From Acer yangbiense (Eukaryota > Streptophyta > Magnoliopsida > Sapindales > Sapindaceae), in assembly GCA_008009225.1 (NCBI GenBank), contig CM017764.1, forward strand, positions 37,740,592 to 37,804,591: DNA of 64,000 bases, in the 5' to 3' direction. A program made the position numbers and the translations under genes. Shown piece after piece: positions 35,123 to 47,399 of this stretch. Below the pieces are notes generated by a model. The model searched no databases, was not told where the DNA came from, and saw only the letters and a program-made list of their open reading frames with translations. The first letter of the stretch is position 1, and each line of letters opens with the position of its first letter.

Positions 35123-36115
35123 CTATAGCAAATGTGTCATATATCTCATTCCTATGTTCCCTAGGTGCCCATCAAAACTCTTCTGTGGTAGAGCCTTTGT
35201 GAAGGGATCCGCTAGATTTTCTGCTGACGCGATTTTGGTAATCGTCACGTCACCCCTATGCACAATCTCCCTAAAAAGATGATACTTCCTTTCAATGTGT
35301 TTTCCTCTCTTATGACTTTTTGGTTCTCTCGAATTAGCCACTGCTCCGCTGTTATCACAGTAGATAGTGATCTGCTTATTCGCACTGGGAACCACTTCCA
35401 AGTTAATCAGGAATTGGCGGAGCCAAACAGCCTCTTTGGCAGCTTCGCATGCAGCAACATACTTAGCTTCCATGGTGGAATCAGCAATACAAGATTGCTT
35501 GATACTCTTCCATATGACTATTCGTCTTCCAATAGTAAACACAGATCCTGATGTGGATTTTCTGGTAGTCAGAATCCAACTGGAAATCAGAATCTGTATA
35601 CCCAATGGGAATCAAATCCCCTCATGAGTATACAAGCATATTATCTCTCGTTCTCCTGAGATACTTGAAAATATGTTTGACTGCCATCCAGTGATCAGGA
35701 CCAGGTTTTGATTGAAACCTACTAACTATGCCCACAGCAAAACAAATATCTGGTCTAGTACATAGCATTGCATACATGAGACTTCCAACTGCCGAGGCAT
35801 TTGGAATCCTACTCATGAATTGCTCTTCATGCCCATTCTTAGGAACTTGTTCCTTAGAAAATTTGATTCCATTTATGAAAAGTAACATACCTTTCTTGGA
35901 ATCTTGCATGGAAAATCCAGACAAGATTTTATCTATGTATGAAGCTTGGGATAGTGCAATCGTTCTATTCTTTCTATCCATTATTACTTGGATGCTAAGA
36001 ATATAACTTGCTTCTCCTAAGTCCTTCATATCAAATTGTTTTGCTAACCATTCTTTTACTGATGTCAATAAACCTACATCGTTTTCGATGAGTAGTATAT
36101 CATCAACATAAAGAA
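35123..36115 (-). pseudogene. pol: Element C reverse transcriptase 3' half and RNase H (broken)
   Basis: Reading leftward: YVDD-type reverse transcriptase active site (ILYVDDILL, about 36090-36115), then the connection (WLAKQFDMKDLGEASYIL), CTRPDICFAVGIVSRFQ, a stop and frameshift near 35605-35625, and RNase H (RKSTSGSVFTIG; DSTMEAKYVAACEAAKEAVWL; CDNSGAVANS; HIERKYHLFREIV) ending NLADPFTKALPQ. The first half of reverse transcriptase, including the palm segment with the first catalytic Asp, is missing: the integrase C-terminal text (NPYTYKEPMEHVDGRY, stop at 36253) runs within about 60 bases into KSKYGLKQAS. Confidence 0.85.
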
Positions 36116-36252
36116 TTTAGGAAAACCAACTTGTCGCCATTAATCCTTTTGCATACACAAGGCTCGTCACAGCTTGATCGAACCTTATGTTCCAGGATCA
36201 GGATGCTTGCTTTAATCCATATTTGGATTTTTGCAACTTGCATTGCCTTTTG

Positions 36253-37356
36253 CTAATAGCGACCATCAACATGCTCCATTGGTTCCTTATATGTGTAGGG
36301 ATTATCGTCGTCCGGGAGATTCTCCATTGATTCTCCCAGACTGATGTATCTCTCGGGTTTTCTACTAACCCACCCACTACGACGAGGAATGGTAGGTTGT
36401 TGATTTTGTGATGGTGCAGAACTTACAATTGGGCTAGGTTGTGTAACCTCTTGTGGAATTGTATCTCCTGACATCTCATTCAGGACAATTCTACTTTTGG
36501 GTACAAAATCATTCATATAGTCCTTTTCCAGAAATTTAGCATTTGTTAAAACAAATACTTTAAGATCTAAAGGACTATAGAAATAATATCCCTTAGTTTC
36601 TTTTGGATACCCCACAAATATGCATGTTTCCAAACGGGACTCCATCTTTTCTGTCTTTCCTTTTAACACATGCGCAGGACAACCAAATATCCTTAAGTGT
36701 TGTAAACTAGGCTTTCGCCCAGTCCACAACTCATGCGATGTTTGAGGAACCGACTTAGATGGTACATCGTTTAGAATGTATATTACATTTTGTAAAGCAT
36801 ATCCCCAAAAAGAAATAGGAAGTGTTGAGTAACTCAACATAGACCTAACCATATTCAAAAGAGTTCTATTTCTCATTTCTGCCACCCTATTCTGTTGAGG
36901 TGTACCTGGTGTAGAAAACTGAGAAATAATTCCATTATCAACAAGATATTGCTGAAACTCACCAAATAGATATTCTCCACTACGATCAGATCTCAAGATT
37001 TTAATATGTTTATCTAGTTGATTTTCCACTTTAGCTTTAAATGCTTTGAACATGTCAAAAGCATCAGACTTATGTCTCATGAGATATACATAGCCAAATC
37101 TCGAGTAATCATCTGTGAAAGTGATGAAGTACTCATATCCATCTCTAGCTTGAATGCTCATAGGACCACATACATCAGTATGCATTAATTCTAAACATTC
37201 AGTTGCTCTTGTGCCTTTGGTCCTGAATGACCTTTTGGTCATTTTACCTTCCAAACAGGATTCACAAGTTGGTAGATCATCATCCTTTAAGTCACTTAAA
37301 AGTCTATCACTAACCAATCTTTTAATCCTATTAAGGTTAATATGACCTAGGCGCAA
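36253..37356 (-). pseudogene. pol: Element C integrase region
   Basis: About 367 residues without an internal stop. The N-terminus lies in the zinc-binding region (RLGHINLNRIKRLV ... CESCLEGKMTKRSF); the first His lies just upstream in the broken part. The DDE-type core follows: LMHTDVCGP for the first Asp, ILRSDRSGEY for the second and QQNRVAEMRNRTLLNMVRSM for the Glu; relatives usually have NGVAERRNRTL, so the loop is altered. The usual copia integrase tail (HELWTGRKPSLQHLRIFGCPAHV) is present. It would insert the DNA copy into the genome. It is the best-preserved piece of element C. Confidence 0.88.
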
Positions 37357-37372
37357 ATGGCATAGGTAGGTT

Positions 37373-38321
37373 TCATCTTATGATAATTTTTACTCTTTTA
37401 TGGTTATGTTGCATTAATTCTGTGTCTAACAAGTGAGAGATATTTCTATGTAAATAGAATAGACCATTTTCCAATGTACCTTTGCAAACAAATTTGTCAT
37501 CTTTACTAATAATAATAAATTTATTAAAAGTAACTGAATATTCAAATTTATTTAAACAAGAAACTGAAATTAAATTTCTCTTGAATTGAGGTACATAATA
37601 AATGTCTATCAAATCTAAATTCCTACTAGAATCTAAATTAACTCTAATATCTCCCACTGCACTAGCAGACACCAACGCTCCGTTGCCTAAACGCAAGTTG
37701 ATTTCATTCTTATTCAGCCTTCTCCTTCCTTGAAACCCCCATAAGGAATAACAAACATGATTATTGGCTACTTAGTCTACGATCCAAGAATCTGTAGAAT
37801 CTGCCAGTAAACATGTTTCAAGATAATTCACATTACCTTGTTCCTTCTTATTCTGAGACTTTGGGCAATTACTTTTCCAATGTCTCTTTTCACCACAAAA
37901 GAAGCACTTCCTTTTGATCTTGGTTACTTTCTTAGTCTCCTTCTTGGTAGGCCCAAGTTGCTTTTTCTTCTGTTATCCATTGACCTTCTGACGGGTCTTA
38001 ACAGTAGCAACTTTACCAACCATATGAATCTCTTCTAGAGACATCATCATATCAGCAGCAGACCTCATTCCTTCATGCTGCTATTGCAACACGTCGGAGA
38101 TGGTAGCCATTTGGCCATCTCATTCGAGGTCTTCCACTGCTCATACTCGTCTATTTGCATCACATTAGATTCATTAGTGGGAGCAGGTGGTTTTTAGGAG
38201 TAGTCAGAACAAACTTATGTTTTTCAGCTTGCAGCAACAACCCAATTTTCCTTTTCCATGTGACATAATTATCTCCAGTTAAAGTGTTATCTTTCAGGAT
38301 GTTCATAAGTGATGGGTTCAT
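37373..38321 (-). pseudogene. gag: Element C gag and protease remnant
   Basis: Begins at ATG 38321 (MNPSLMNILKDNTLTGDNY), a typical plant copia Gag start, but Gag is shortened: only about 400 bases separate this from the zinc knuckle (CFFCGEKRHWKSNC, about 37865-37910), with several stops. The protease is recognisable (DSTDSWIVD, about 37770-37800), but a stop codon and a Val follow the Asp where the active site DSG should be. The downstream segment (LGNGALVSASAVGDIRV ... YVPQFKRNLISVSCLNKF, 37373-37696) is the normal protease-to-integrase link. Confidence 0.8.
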
Positions 38322-39760
38322 GATTTCTGAATAAAACAAAAATATATATGAGTAAATAATCATGATAAAGCACTTTCGAATATTTATCTTGATTTAAATA
38401 AATAAATCAATCATAAAAATTCAACGGTGATCCAACACCCATAAATGTTACGCCTCCTTTGGGAGTACGTACCATTTACTAGTTGGACTAGGTCCCACCT
38501 AATTGTTAACATAACAACCAGTGTTTTCAATTTTAGCCTTGTGATTTTATTGACAAGAACTCTTGGGAGGATATCAATAAAATCACATTGAGTGTGTTAC
38601 CAAGATATCGACCCTCAATATTTTCTCTTACGAAAATCCCTCCTTGGGGAGTAGATCTCGTTTGAGTCAATTGTCTAGTCTAGTCTATCCTTGTAAGGAA
38701 GTATGTTGCTAAATTCTATTTATGGACGCCCCTTGGGGGGATTACCAAAAAATAATAAAGCTCAACTAACCTTGGAGGCCATAGGTGTTGCAAAACACCT
38801 TCTCCCACTCAATTATTTAAGGCATGTGATTAAATCTCATAGAATGATTTACCAAGTTATCTAGATGCCAATTTAGATACCTAAATCATTCAATGCATGT
38901 TCATACCAAAAGAGATATATGAGTGGCACTCCTATTCTATATGACATGTCATCAAACAATAACAAATATTGTAATATTTACGCAAAATAAATAGCCACAA
39001 TTTTGATCCATCCTAGAAAAACAAGTAAATTACATTTGTTTGGAATACAAAAAACTCCTTTCTTGGCGAACAAGTCTTCAAGCGGCCACCGATCACTTGT
39101 GCATCCCACGGCTGCCCCTATGGGCGTGCGCACTCCACAACCCCAACAAGGGCTGCCGTGCACAGCCCATGGCACTTCATGGGGCTGCCGTGCGTAGCCC
39201 ACAGTCCAACATGCACAGCTGCATGCAATCTTGCGTGCATGCATGTTGTTATGGTGCGCACGGTCCCAAACTTGTTCCAGTTGCTTCCAATTCTTCAAGT
39301 CTTCAAATCTTCGATGCTTGAATGTATTACAACATTATTTAAACAATAAAATACTGCAGTTTTTTTTTTTTTTTTTTTTTAATCACTGCAGTATTCAATA
39401 CAAAAAAAAAAAAACTGCACTATATTTTAATACAATTAAAAAAACTGCACTTAATTTTAATACAATAAAAAAAACTTAGCAACTACCAAAAAGGAAATTG
39501 TGACAATAATAGGCCACCCTTCTTGTTACAATTCCGAAACAAAAATACATTGAAATTCTAGGATCAAAATTGAGCAATAACAATTCACTTTATAACAACA
39601 TATAACATATATAAATCCATACATTCCAATGTAATTTATATATGAGAATACCTAGAGTGCCATCTCTTTCTAAACATGCATAATCACAATAAAAAGAAAT
39701 AGATTCACGTATATATACGTTAATTAATTAAAGGGTACAACCAGGGCTTTGATACCAATT
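38322..39760 (-). other. Element C 5' untranslated leader with repeats
   Basis: About 1.4 kb between PBS and gag with no credible gene. A GC-rich patch at about 39095-39260 contains GGGCT/AGCCC pairs around GCCGTGCAC and GCCGTGCGT, CACAGCTGCATGC and repeated TGCATG. At 39357-39478 a T-tract is followed by units of an A-tract plus ACTGCAC and TTTTAATACAAT. Whether these belong to the original element or are later insertions cannot be told from one copy. Confidence 0.6.
39357..39478. repeat. A/T-tract tandem repeat with CTGCA cores
   Basis: A T22-type tract, then three A-tract + ACTGCAC/ACTTA segments separated by ATTTTAATACAAT, about 30 bp apart. ACTGCAGT also occurs as a palindrome on either side of the T-tract. 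Slippage-prone, non-coding. Confidence 0.7.
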
Positions 39761-40375
39761 GTAGGGAAAAATACGGTCACGCAGCGGAAGCGAGACTAAA
39801 ATAGAGTTTAGTATAGTTTAAATTTTTTCCATAATTTGAACCTTAACCCTCTAATTAATTAAACATATATATATATACTAAAAAGTAGAATACCTTTTGT
39901 CGCGTGATCCGATTGACTTTGCGTCGATGGTAATCCGCAAGATCTTCCAATCCTATCACGAACGTGAATCGCCTAGGAGCGTGGTCTCCCTTTCTTTGAA
40001 TTGCGTACCTAAGGATGGAAAATAAAATCTTTTCTTTTTCGTTAGTCACAAAACTTCCAAGAGACAATGAAGAATGTTCAGGTCACTTTTGAATTCTCAA
40101 TCCAATGATCGAAACTCGCGTGAACCATATTCGAAATTGTGCACAAAGCCTATTGATGTATAAGCTACTAGTGCACTATCGAAATAAGAACAATTCTTCC
40201 TACTTTTATCTCTTGGCCAAAATCACACTTAGTCTTAAGAGATAGCTTTTATTTTTCAAGCAATAGAAAAATAAATCTCTTGTTAAAAAAACATTAGGGT
40301 TGCCGAATATATGATCTATATCTATTGCAATATACTTGCACAATATATTATATATGTATCTTCTGATATCCTTGC

Positions 40376-40442
<67 letters not shown>

Positions 40443-42257
40443 TATTTACTTGCACAATATATTATTTATATATATCTTTGCATGAAATCAATTTGCATAT
40501 ATTGCTATATATATCTTGCACGTGAATTCAACTTGCATATATATTATATATAGCTGCCCGAATTAAACTTGCATATATAATATATATATCTTAGAATTCA
40601 ACTTGCATATCATAATTAGGGTGATTGAATTCCTCTACCAAATCGGATTTTTGCCTTTTTACCTAAATCCTAACTCTAGGTAGATTTCTTTAGAATTCCA
40701 AACCCTAATCCAACTCTTTAGTGTATTTGTGACTATATCAAAGACTTCCTAATTTGACTAGATAAATAAATCCTTTATTTATCTACTTACCAAATAAAGT
40801 CTTTTATATTTATTATACTACCACAATAGTATACTACTAAGAAACATATTTCCTAGTCAGAAAAAAATTTTGATTTTTAATTAAATAATTAATTAATCAA
40901 ACAATTAATTTCCATTTAATCAAATAATAAAAATGAAATAATATTTTAGACTATTATTCTAGTCTTGCCGCCCATACCATATACATGGGCCTAATATTAT
41001 TTTCTTATTTTATTTAATCCATTAGACTTTAATTAAAAAGCCCACATGTGAACCAGACCCATTCTTACTAAAAGAAACAAGCCCACATGACTTTCATTAA
41101 TATATTAATATAATTGATCAGCCCATTAAATAAATAATGTGCAAATTATATTCTTAATATATTAAATACAATTCTAGATGGACCAATAAATTGGTCCGGT
41201 AGAATATATCAAGTGATCCATGCAAGTCCGTGTGGATTGGGGATCTTGGCGGGCTATCTAAATTTAAGCTTAACATAACCTAATCACAATCAACAAATAA
41301 TTCACTTAGGTCCGATCTATTAATTTTAACTCATTCCACTAAAGAGCTAAAATTGAACTCTTAAATAAAGATAGAATAAGTAAATATTTCTCATTCGTAC
41401 CCTAGACAATCTTATTGGAGATGGTGTATCCTTGTGAAGAATATCAGTAATCGCCAAGAGCTCATAGACCGCCTATAGCTCTCCAAGTTACCATATTTAC
41501 TCATATGACCACATTTTGAGCTTGGATATTTTGACTTGTCCAGAAGCCATGTTTCAATAGACTCTATCGAAAACTTAACGTTAAGATTCAATATCCAATA
41601 CCTCAAAAACATCCATATGATGATATTCTACTCTCATTTAATAAATGGAGCCACGATGTCCATATCTATAAATGAAGTCCTCTATCGATTAACAAATGAA
41701 TACCACTAAATTATCGAGTATAGACTATGCTATATAATCGTACTCATTGATAACTCAAATGATAACACTTGCAACCGTAAGTCCATCATTTATCTCAGGA
41801 TTAAGATAGACTCTCTGATTATCCTGATAATGAAAAAACTTTTATCTACTGATGGTTCTAGATAAAATATTTCATTGTGATCCAGTTCAATGCACCCAGT
41901 GCACTAGATTCTTTTACTCGAAGACCATCCGATGATTTTAAACTCATCATAACACATTTGATCCCACTTAAAAGAATTCTACAACTTTAACAAGATAAAG
42001 GTACCCAACCTTTAACTTAAGTTGTGAACATTTATTCAAGACTAACTAAAGAATTGTGTCTACCTCATACATATCCAGATGTACGAACAATTCTTCTTTT
42101 CTCATAGTCTTTTGACCTTATGATTATTTACTTTTGACAATTATAATATTCAATCTATAAATGCTATAAGATTCGTTTAAATCAGAAATCACTTTATTAA
42201 TATGAAAAGATTGTCAAAAACAATATTACACTCTTGCTATTGAGCATAATCCTAACA
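39761..42257 (-). repeat. Element C 5' LTR
   Basis: Starts TGTAGGGAAAAATACGG and ends TCCTAACA. It matches 32596-35108 closely. It carries a long (AT)n run at 40381-40434 that is short in the other LTR, so the run expanded after insertion. The PBS lies at 39747-39758. Confidence 0.9.
40381..40434. repeat. (AT)27 microsatellite inside the element C 5' LTR
   Basis: Uninterrupted AT dinucleotides. The homologous position of the 3' LTR (near 33250-33275) has only a short run. Confidence 0.95.
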
Positions 42258-42314
42258 CTTCTCTCCAAGAAACACCTAAACAACTAATCAATACAAATAA
42301 AGAGAGTTTTGCAA
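42258..42314 (-). repeat. Element B 5' LTR, truncated tail
   Basis: Starts with the duplicated CTTCT and matches 4427-4482 of the 3' LTR as far as GTTTTGCAAT. The final 35-40 bp of the LTR are absent and a gypsy-like sequence follows directly, so the original right border of B was lost by deletion or recombination. Confidence 0.75.
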
Positions 42315-42560
42315 TACACTGAGGCAATCGGGTCACGATGGTACTTATTTCCTTCTTCTTCTACTGTAGAGAACTGGATTCCCGAGGGTGTGGTGAATCC
42401 GGGGCAGGTGGAGATTTCTAGTGATAAGAAGAATAAGGGTTTTATTTGGGGTTTCCCTACCTCAAACAAAAGGTGGAAAAATAGTTGGTTCTTTGTCAAT
42501 GGTACGTGGGGCAGAGATTTGCTCGCCAGTGTTCGCCAGTGTTCAGCTACTTGATTTTGC
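42315..42560 (+). pseudogene. Possible gypsy-type gag fragment
   Basis: A plus-strand frame with WIPEGVVNPGQ... and GFPTSNKRWKNSWFFVNGTWG, which resembles the K.WK..FFFV stretch of a domain found in gag regions of some plant gypsy elements. It lacks a start and stops at about 42554. Its orientation is opposite to the gypsy pol remnant at 58880-60465, so it may be a separate element. Low certainty. Confidence 0.35.
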
Positions 42561-42988
42561 TTTGTAACTTTCCGATTTATCGATGCTACACAGCTTATGT
42601 TTATTGTCCTTTTATTCAGATATCTTTACTGAATTCTTGGTCTTGGCTCAGGGCCTATTTGTTATTCAGTTACTATTGTTGAGTTTCTGGTTTTCTCAGT
42701 GTTTGTTAAGACGTATCGAACCATACACCAAATTGCTTTTAAGTATACTGTTGGGACGTCTCCTGTTTTTCCTTTTTTTTTTTTTTTTTTTTTTTAATTT
42801 TTTTTTTTTTTTTGTATTGCTAGCTCATTCGACCCCCAGCGTTTCTCTTGGAATATGCTTCCAAGCGCCTTTCGTTAGATGCCATGTTCGCATTTTGAGG
42901 GGTCATGCTTTGGCCAATGATGGCGAACGCCAATTGGTCTCATAGCATTTATTTCAGGCTAGTATGACGTATTCGCGCCTTTAGCCTT
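42561..42988. other. Flanking repeat DNA, probably part of the gypsy remnant
   Basis: Contains two T-tracts (about 42773-42813) and sequence rich in GGCGAACG-like words, continuous with 58528 onward once element E is removed (joined at GCCTT). No gene seen; the frame at 42583-42945 is poly-T driven. Confidence 0.4.
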
Positions 42989-43899
42989 TGAAACAAATTA
43001 TAGCACGGTGTGTATAAAACTATCTATAGGGGGGTGAATAGATTTTAAGCTTATTACCCAATTTTTCGTGATTAGTCAAAATTATGAAATTACCCCTAAA
43101 TAAATAAAGCAATAAATCAAGTATAAAATGCGGAAATTAAATAACACTTGATTTTTACGTGGAAACCCTCACAGAAAAAACCACGGGCTAGTAAGTAAGC
43201 CACACTCGAACCTCGAATCACTAAATGTGTAAAACGATTACAACCTAATCCCAGAAGTAATCACACACCTACCTAATCCCGGTATGAGTGAACCTAGTCT
43301 GATTGCTTGCGAATTAAGCAACCTAATCCCGGTCACAACACAAGACTTAATTCTCTAAAAAGAGATTAACACCCTAAGTGAATATATGAATATTCAAATG
43401 CAACATAAAACCCTATATGCTTATCTGAGATGATGAATTTGCAATTAAAAACAATCCTAGATATTAAAGCTAAATGACATGTCAATTAGCTTAGATAATC
43501 ATAGATTATAGAAACCTAGATATCTATCATAAAAACAACACTCAATCAAATCAACACAACAATCTCTATCTTGAATATTAGAATTTAATCTAAGAACAAT
43601 CAAGTAATAAAAAGAGATGCCATAATAAATTAAACACTAATTATGTATGATAATAGTGAAAAACTTACCAAAGCAAGTGTGATGATGAAAGACCCATGCA
43701 AGCAAGCGTCCTATATATGCTAGAGAATGCTAGATAAACTTTGATGCAAATGGATTTTGGTTTGAGTGTTTAATGAGCAAACTTGATTGCTTTCTCTCTT
43801 AAAAATCTCTTTTTTGAAAGTAGGGTTCTTGATGATTAAAGAGTCATATTCAGAACAAGAGAAAGTGATGTATTTATAGGCATGAAAAACAGAGCATGT
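42989..43899 (-). repeat. Element E 3' LTR, first part
   Basis: Begins TGAAACAAATTATAGCACGG. Shares with 56811 onward the E-specific features (GATTAGTCAAAATTATG, CTAGTCTGATTGC). It ends at CATGT where solo LTR F is inserted. The TATA box (minus TATAAATA) lies near 43871-43878. Confidence 0.9.
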
Positions 43900-45400
43900 T
43901 GAAACAAATAATAGCACGGTGTGTATAAAACTATCTAGAGGGGGGGTGAATAGATTTTAAGCTTTTTACCCAATTTTTCGTGTTAGTCAAAATTACGAAA
44001 TTACCCCTAAAAAGATAAAGCAATAAATCAAGTATAAAATGCGGAAATTAAATAACACTTGATTTTTACGTGGAAACCCTCACAGGAAAAACCACGGGCT
44101 AGTAAGTAAGCCACACTCGAACCTCGAATTCACTAAATGTGTAAAACGATTACAACCTAATCTCGGAAGTAATCACACACCTACCTAATCCCGGTATGAG
44201 TGAACCTAGTCCAATTTGCTTGCGATCTAAGCAATCTAATCCCGGAAGCTACACACAAGACTTACTTTCTCTATGAAAAGAATACAACCCTAAGTGAATA
44301 TATGAATATCCAAATGCAACATAGAGCAAGGGAAACCCTATATGCTTATCTAAGATGATTAATATGCAATTAGCACAATCCTAGATATTAAAAACTAAAT
44401 GACATGTTCAATCAAATAGTTTAGCTAATCAAGATTAAGCACAAAACCTAATTAGCTATCACAATACAACTTCTCAAACATACGTCACACTAATCTCAAC
44501 CTTGTATCAAAAGATATATGAAAATCATACAAGTAATAAATTGAGATTGCTTGTTAAGAAAAACACAAAATATGTAAGATATTAGTGAAAAGCTTACCAA
44601 GCAAAGTATGATGAAGAATCCATGCAAAGAGACATCTAGATGATCAAGGATGATGCTAGATGATGATTGATGATCATGAACAAGTGTTTGAGTAAACTAA
44701 AAATGAGTTCTTTGGAATTTTTCTTCTCCTTGAAAAATATCCTAAGTATAGAATCTGAATATGAACTTTCTTAATTGACCTAAAGTCAAAGTGGCATATA
44801 TATAGGGGGCCAAAACAAGGTGTGTTCGTTTTGATAAGTTGGCCTCATATTTGCCTTGGGCTCTGTACGAAGAGCGCTTATGTACAGCGCTTGTACAGCG
44901 CCCCTACTCTGTTCTCACAGGAAAATAGAGTGGCGATGTACGTAGAGCGATTTGTACAGCGCCTGTACAGTGACCCAACAGCGACCTAATTAAATCGATC
45001 AGGTCTGAACAGCGCTCAATGGGCGCTGTTCGTACAGCGCTTCTGAAGAGCGCTTTTGGGAGCGCCCAATGCAAAAATGCAATCCTAAGTCTAAGCATGA
45101 CAAGGCAATTGGATATGCAAGATGCAATCAAACTAACATGCAAGAAGATATGTTAATGAACATTAATGCACAAAAATAAGACACACAACATACAAGTATT
45201 AAACATATGCATGAGTTGTGAGTGTGTGCAACTATCTCTTCAAGACAAGTAAGCACAAGGAAATATACCTTCGGTGCTTATCAATACGAGGTCTTCAAAG
45301 GGCTTCGAACAATAAATCCGATACCTATGCTACCCTTACAAAGAACCCCAACATGTGGTTTGTCAACGAGATGAGCCAATCAACAAATGGGAACCTTACA
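43900..45400 (-). mobile_element. Solo LTR F (A-type)
   Basis: 1501 bp, TGAAACAAATAATAG...GGGAACCTTACA, flanked by perfect TSD CATGT (43895-43899 and 45401-45405). It contains the hairpin, CCTAATCCCGG motifs (some mutated), TATA box and a GCGCTGTAC array (about 44868-45066) with several decayed words (GCTCTGTAC, GCGATGTAC). No internal sequence: produced by LTR-LTR recombination of an A-type element. Confidence 0.93.
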
Positions 45401-46116
45401 CATGTGAAAAGACAAGTTTGCCCCTAAAACGCACCGATCGGCGGTTTCAATCGGCGGCCAGGCCACCTATCATAACCGCCAAATTGGCCCGAGAGGAACA
45501 GGGGACCAACGGCGGTTTCATTCGGCGGTTTCGTAACATCCGATCTAACCGCCGAATTAGGCCGAGAGATAAAATCAATCAGGTCTTGAACAGCAATTTC
45601 GAACGGCGGTCGAGACCGCCGATCATAACCGCAGAATTGCTCCATACTCTACTGGAAGCAAATGGCGGTTTCATTCGGCGGCCAGGCTGCCGATCATAAC
45701 CGCTGATCACCAACAAAGGTAAAAACCAAGGAGAAGCCAAGGGCATTCTCCGTAGGCGGTCCTCGCGCTAAACCAAGCACATTCTAGTGCATGCGCAGAC
45801 GACTCTGAAAACTATCGGGAAACGAATTACAAGACAACAAGACACAATTACACACAACAAAATATAACAAATAAGTGCAAGTGTGAAATGTGACAAGTGA
45901 AGAGAATGCACACATATGCAATGTATGTTAAGTGTGTGTGTGCAACTAATCTCTTTAAAGAAAAGTAAGCACATAGAAATTTACCTTCGGTGCTTATCAA
46001 GACGAGGTCTTCAAAGGGCTTGAGCAATAACACCGATACCTAGGCTACCCTTACAAAGAACCCCCAACATGTGGTTTGTCCACGAAATGAGCCAATCAAC
46101 AAATGGGAACCTTACA
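45401..46116 (-). repeat. Element E 3' LTR, second part
   Basis: Resumes with CATGTGAAAAGACAAG and ends GGGAACCTTACA. Holds the GGCGG palindrome array (about 45436-45712), which lacks one unit of about 95 bp present in the 5' LTR. Confidence 0.9.
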
Positions 46117-47399
46117 ATCTCCCCCTTTGGCTATTTCATGACAAAACCACCACTCACATTGATTCCTCACAAAATAAATAAATAAATAAATAAATAGAAA
46201 CTACGGGACTACAGTGATATTCTACAATACAAAGAGATAAGAAAATGCAACTTGAAGTCTTCAACCTCTTGTAGAATAATCAATCCCTGTAAATAAAGTT
46301 TCTAACATTTCCAATACAAGTAAAAAGTGAGATGAATCAAGTGAGAACAAAAACAAGCATTTGCATTTTTAAAAGATTAGGCACAACATTATGAAATGTA
46401 AGCAATGCTCCCCCTCAACGGGTTACTCCCCCTCAATGAATGTTCTCCCCAATATGCACAATTGCTTCTATATTTTGCAACTCCCCTTACCATATACTAC
46501 TCCCCCTTTTTGTCATGATATAGGCAAAGGAGTAGTCCCCAACCGGGTCACTCATAGCAACGAGAGATAGAAGCATGCAAGATTTGCATAATAAGATAAG
46601 TCACTTTATGCATCTCAATTAATTGGAGAGAAACAAGGAGATTTATTTGAAAGAAAATGTGTGAAACAAACATGCTTTGCATATAAGACATGTAGCATTC
46701 AAGTCCAAAATACAATGGTATTTGGCAAAGCAAATGACAAACGTTTCTAATAAGAATTCAAACCAATTTCACCAATGTCATGAGTAAAGCAAGGATATAG
46801 AATATATTGATTTCAATTTAAGAACAACTATATCCAACTTTATAAGCGAAACATGGCATGAGCGACTTTGCACCCTATTTGATTTTTCCGCATAAGATAT
46901 CCGTATGATAGTAGCCATGTTCAACCAATAAAGAATGAGAGACATTTGGAATGTAAATTCCTTTGAACGGATACAAGATCCTTTATTCATTTTGAGTCTC
47001 ATAAGCTTTCACACAAGGTTTTGCAGTTTAATAATATGCAATCATCAATTCATGCTTTTCATGTGAGCATGTTATATGAATTTCATGCTTTTTCATTTGA
47101 CATTAGCATGTTATTTAAGAATCATCATGTCAGGGAGATAATCATAGGTCATTCAAATCATACTTCCTATATACATCTCCTAGTCCAAAAATGCATGTTT
47201 GAACATAAATATGACATGGATTGTAAACAAGCAAGGTTCACACTTATTGAATTGAAAACATATATACATATGTGCAACCAAGCTTACTCAAACAATTAAA
47301 AGAAGAGGCATAAGTTATTTAGAATTTTTTGCAAGATACATGAATGCAAAATAGCTCTCTTTGCTTGAGTTCCCCATATGGGTTCAAATACAAAACACA
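46117..47399 (-). other. Element E 3' non-coding region
   Basis: PPT (minus, AAAGGGGGAGAT complement of 46117-46128) beside the LTR, more purine tracts at about 46408-46435 and 46485-46510, and an (AAAT)n run near 46173-46195. Homologous to 14662-15933; no envelope-like gene. Confidence 0.7.

Larger units (their letters stand above)
32596..42257 (-). mobile_element. Element C: copia retrotransposon of a different lineage, full length but defective
   Basis: LTRs 32596-35108 (3', 2513 bp) and 39761-42257 (5', 2497 bp), with element-sense ends TGTTAGGATT...CCCTACA. A perfect TSD CTTCT lies at 32591-32595 and 42258-42262, inside B's LTR. PBS (minus TGGTATCAAAGC, 39747-39758). Gag starts like other plant copia elements with MNPSLMNILKDNTLTGDNY and has none of the Sirevirus extensions. 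Pol is interrupted by stops and a deletion. Its LTR also occurs as solo LTR G at 48553-52665. Confidence 0.92.
2522..42314 (-). mobile_element. Element B: Sirevirus-type copia retrotransposon with gag but almost no pol; hosts nest 1
   Basis: In minus orientation: 5' LTR (30664-32595, interrupted by element C, then 42258-42314), PBS, gag, a small pol remnant, a 3' non-coding region and 3' LTR (2522-4518). The PBS complements initiator-Met tRNA. The two LTRs match over their length, but the far end of the 5' LTR stops at 42314, about 35-40 bp short of the end seen in the 3' LTR (GGATCTTACA), so no TSD can be tested. After removal of nested elements the element is roughly 8.8 kb. Nested inside are D, A2 and A1 (6034-27356) and C (32596-42257). 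B is therefore the oldest insertion of this nest. As pol is nearly gone, it would have depended on other elements' enzymes. Confidence 0.8.

Noticed and set aside
42583..42945. 120-codon frame with a Phe run
   Set aside because: The Phe run is a T-tract; no domain.
45355..45699. Arg-rich frame over the GGCGG array (also 51538-51831 and 57714-57998)
   Set aside because: Translation of palindromic promoter repeats in E and H LTRs.
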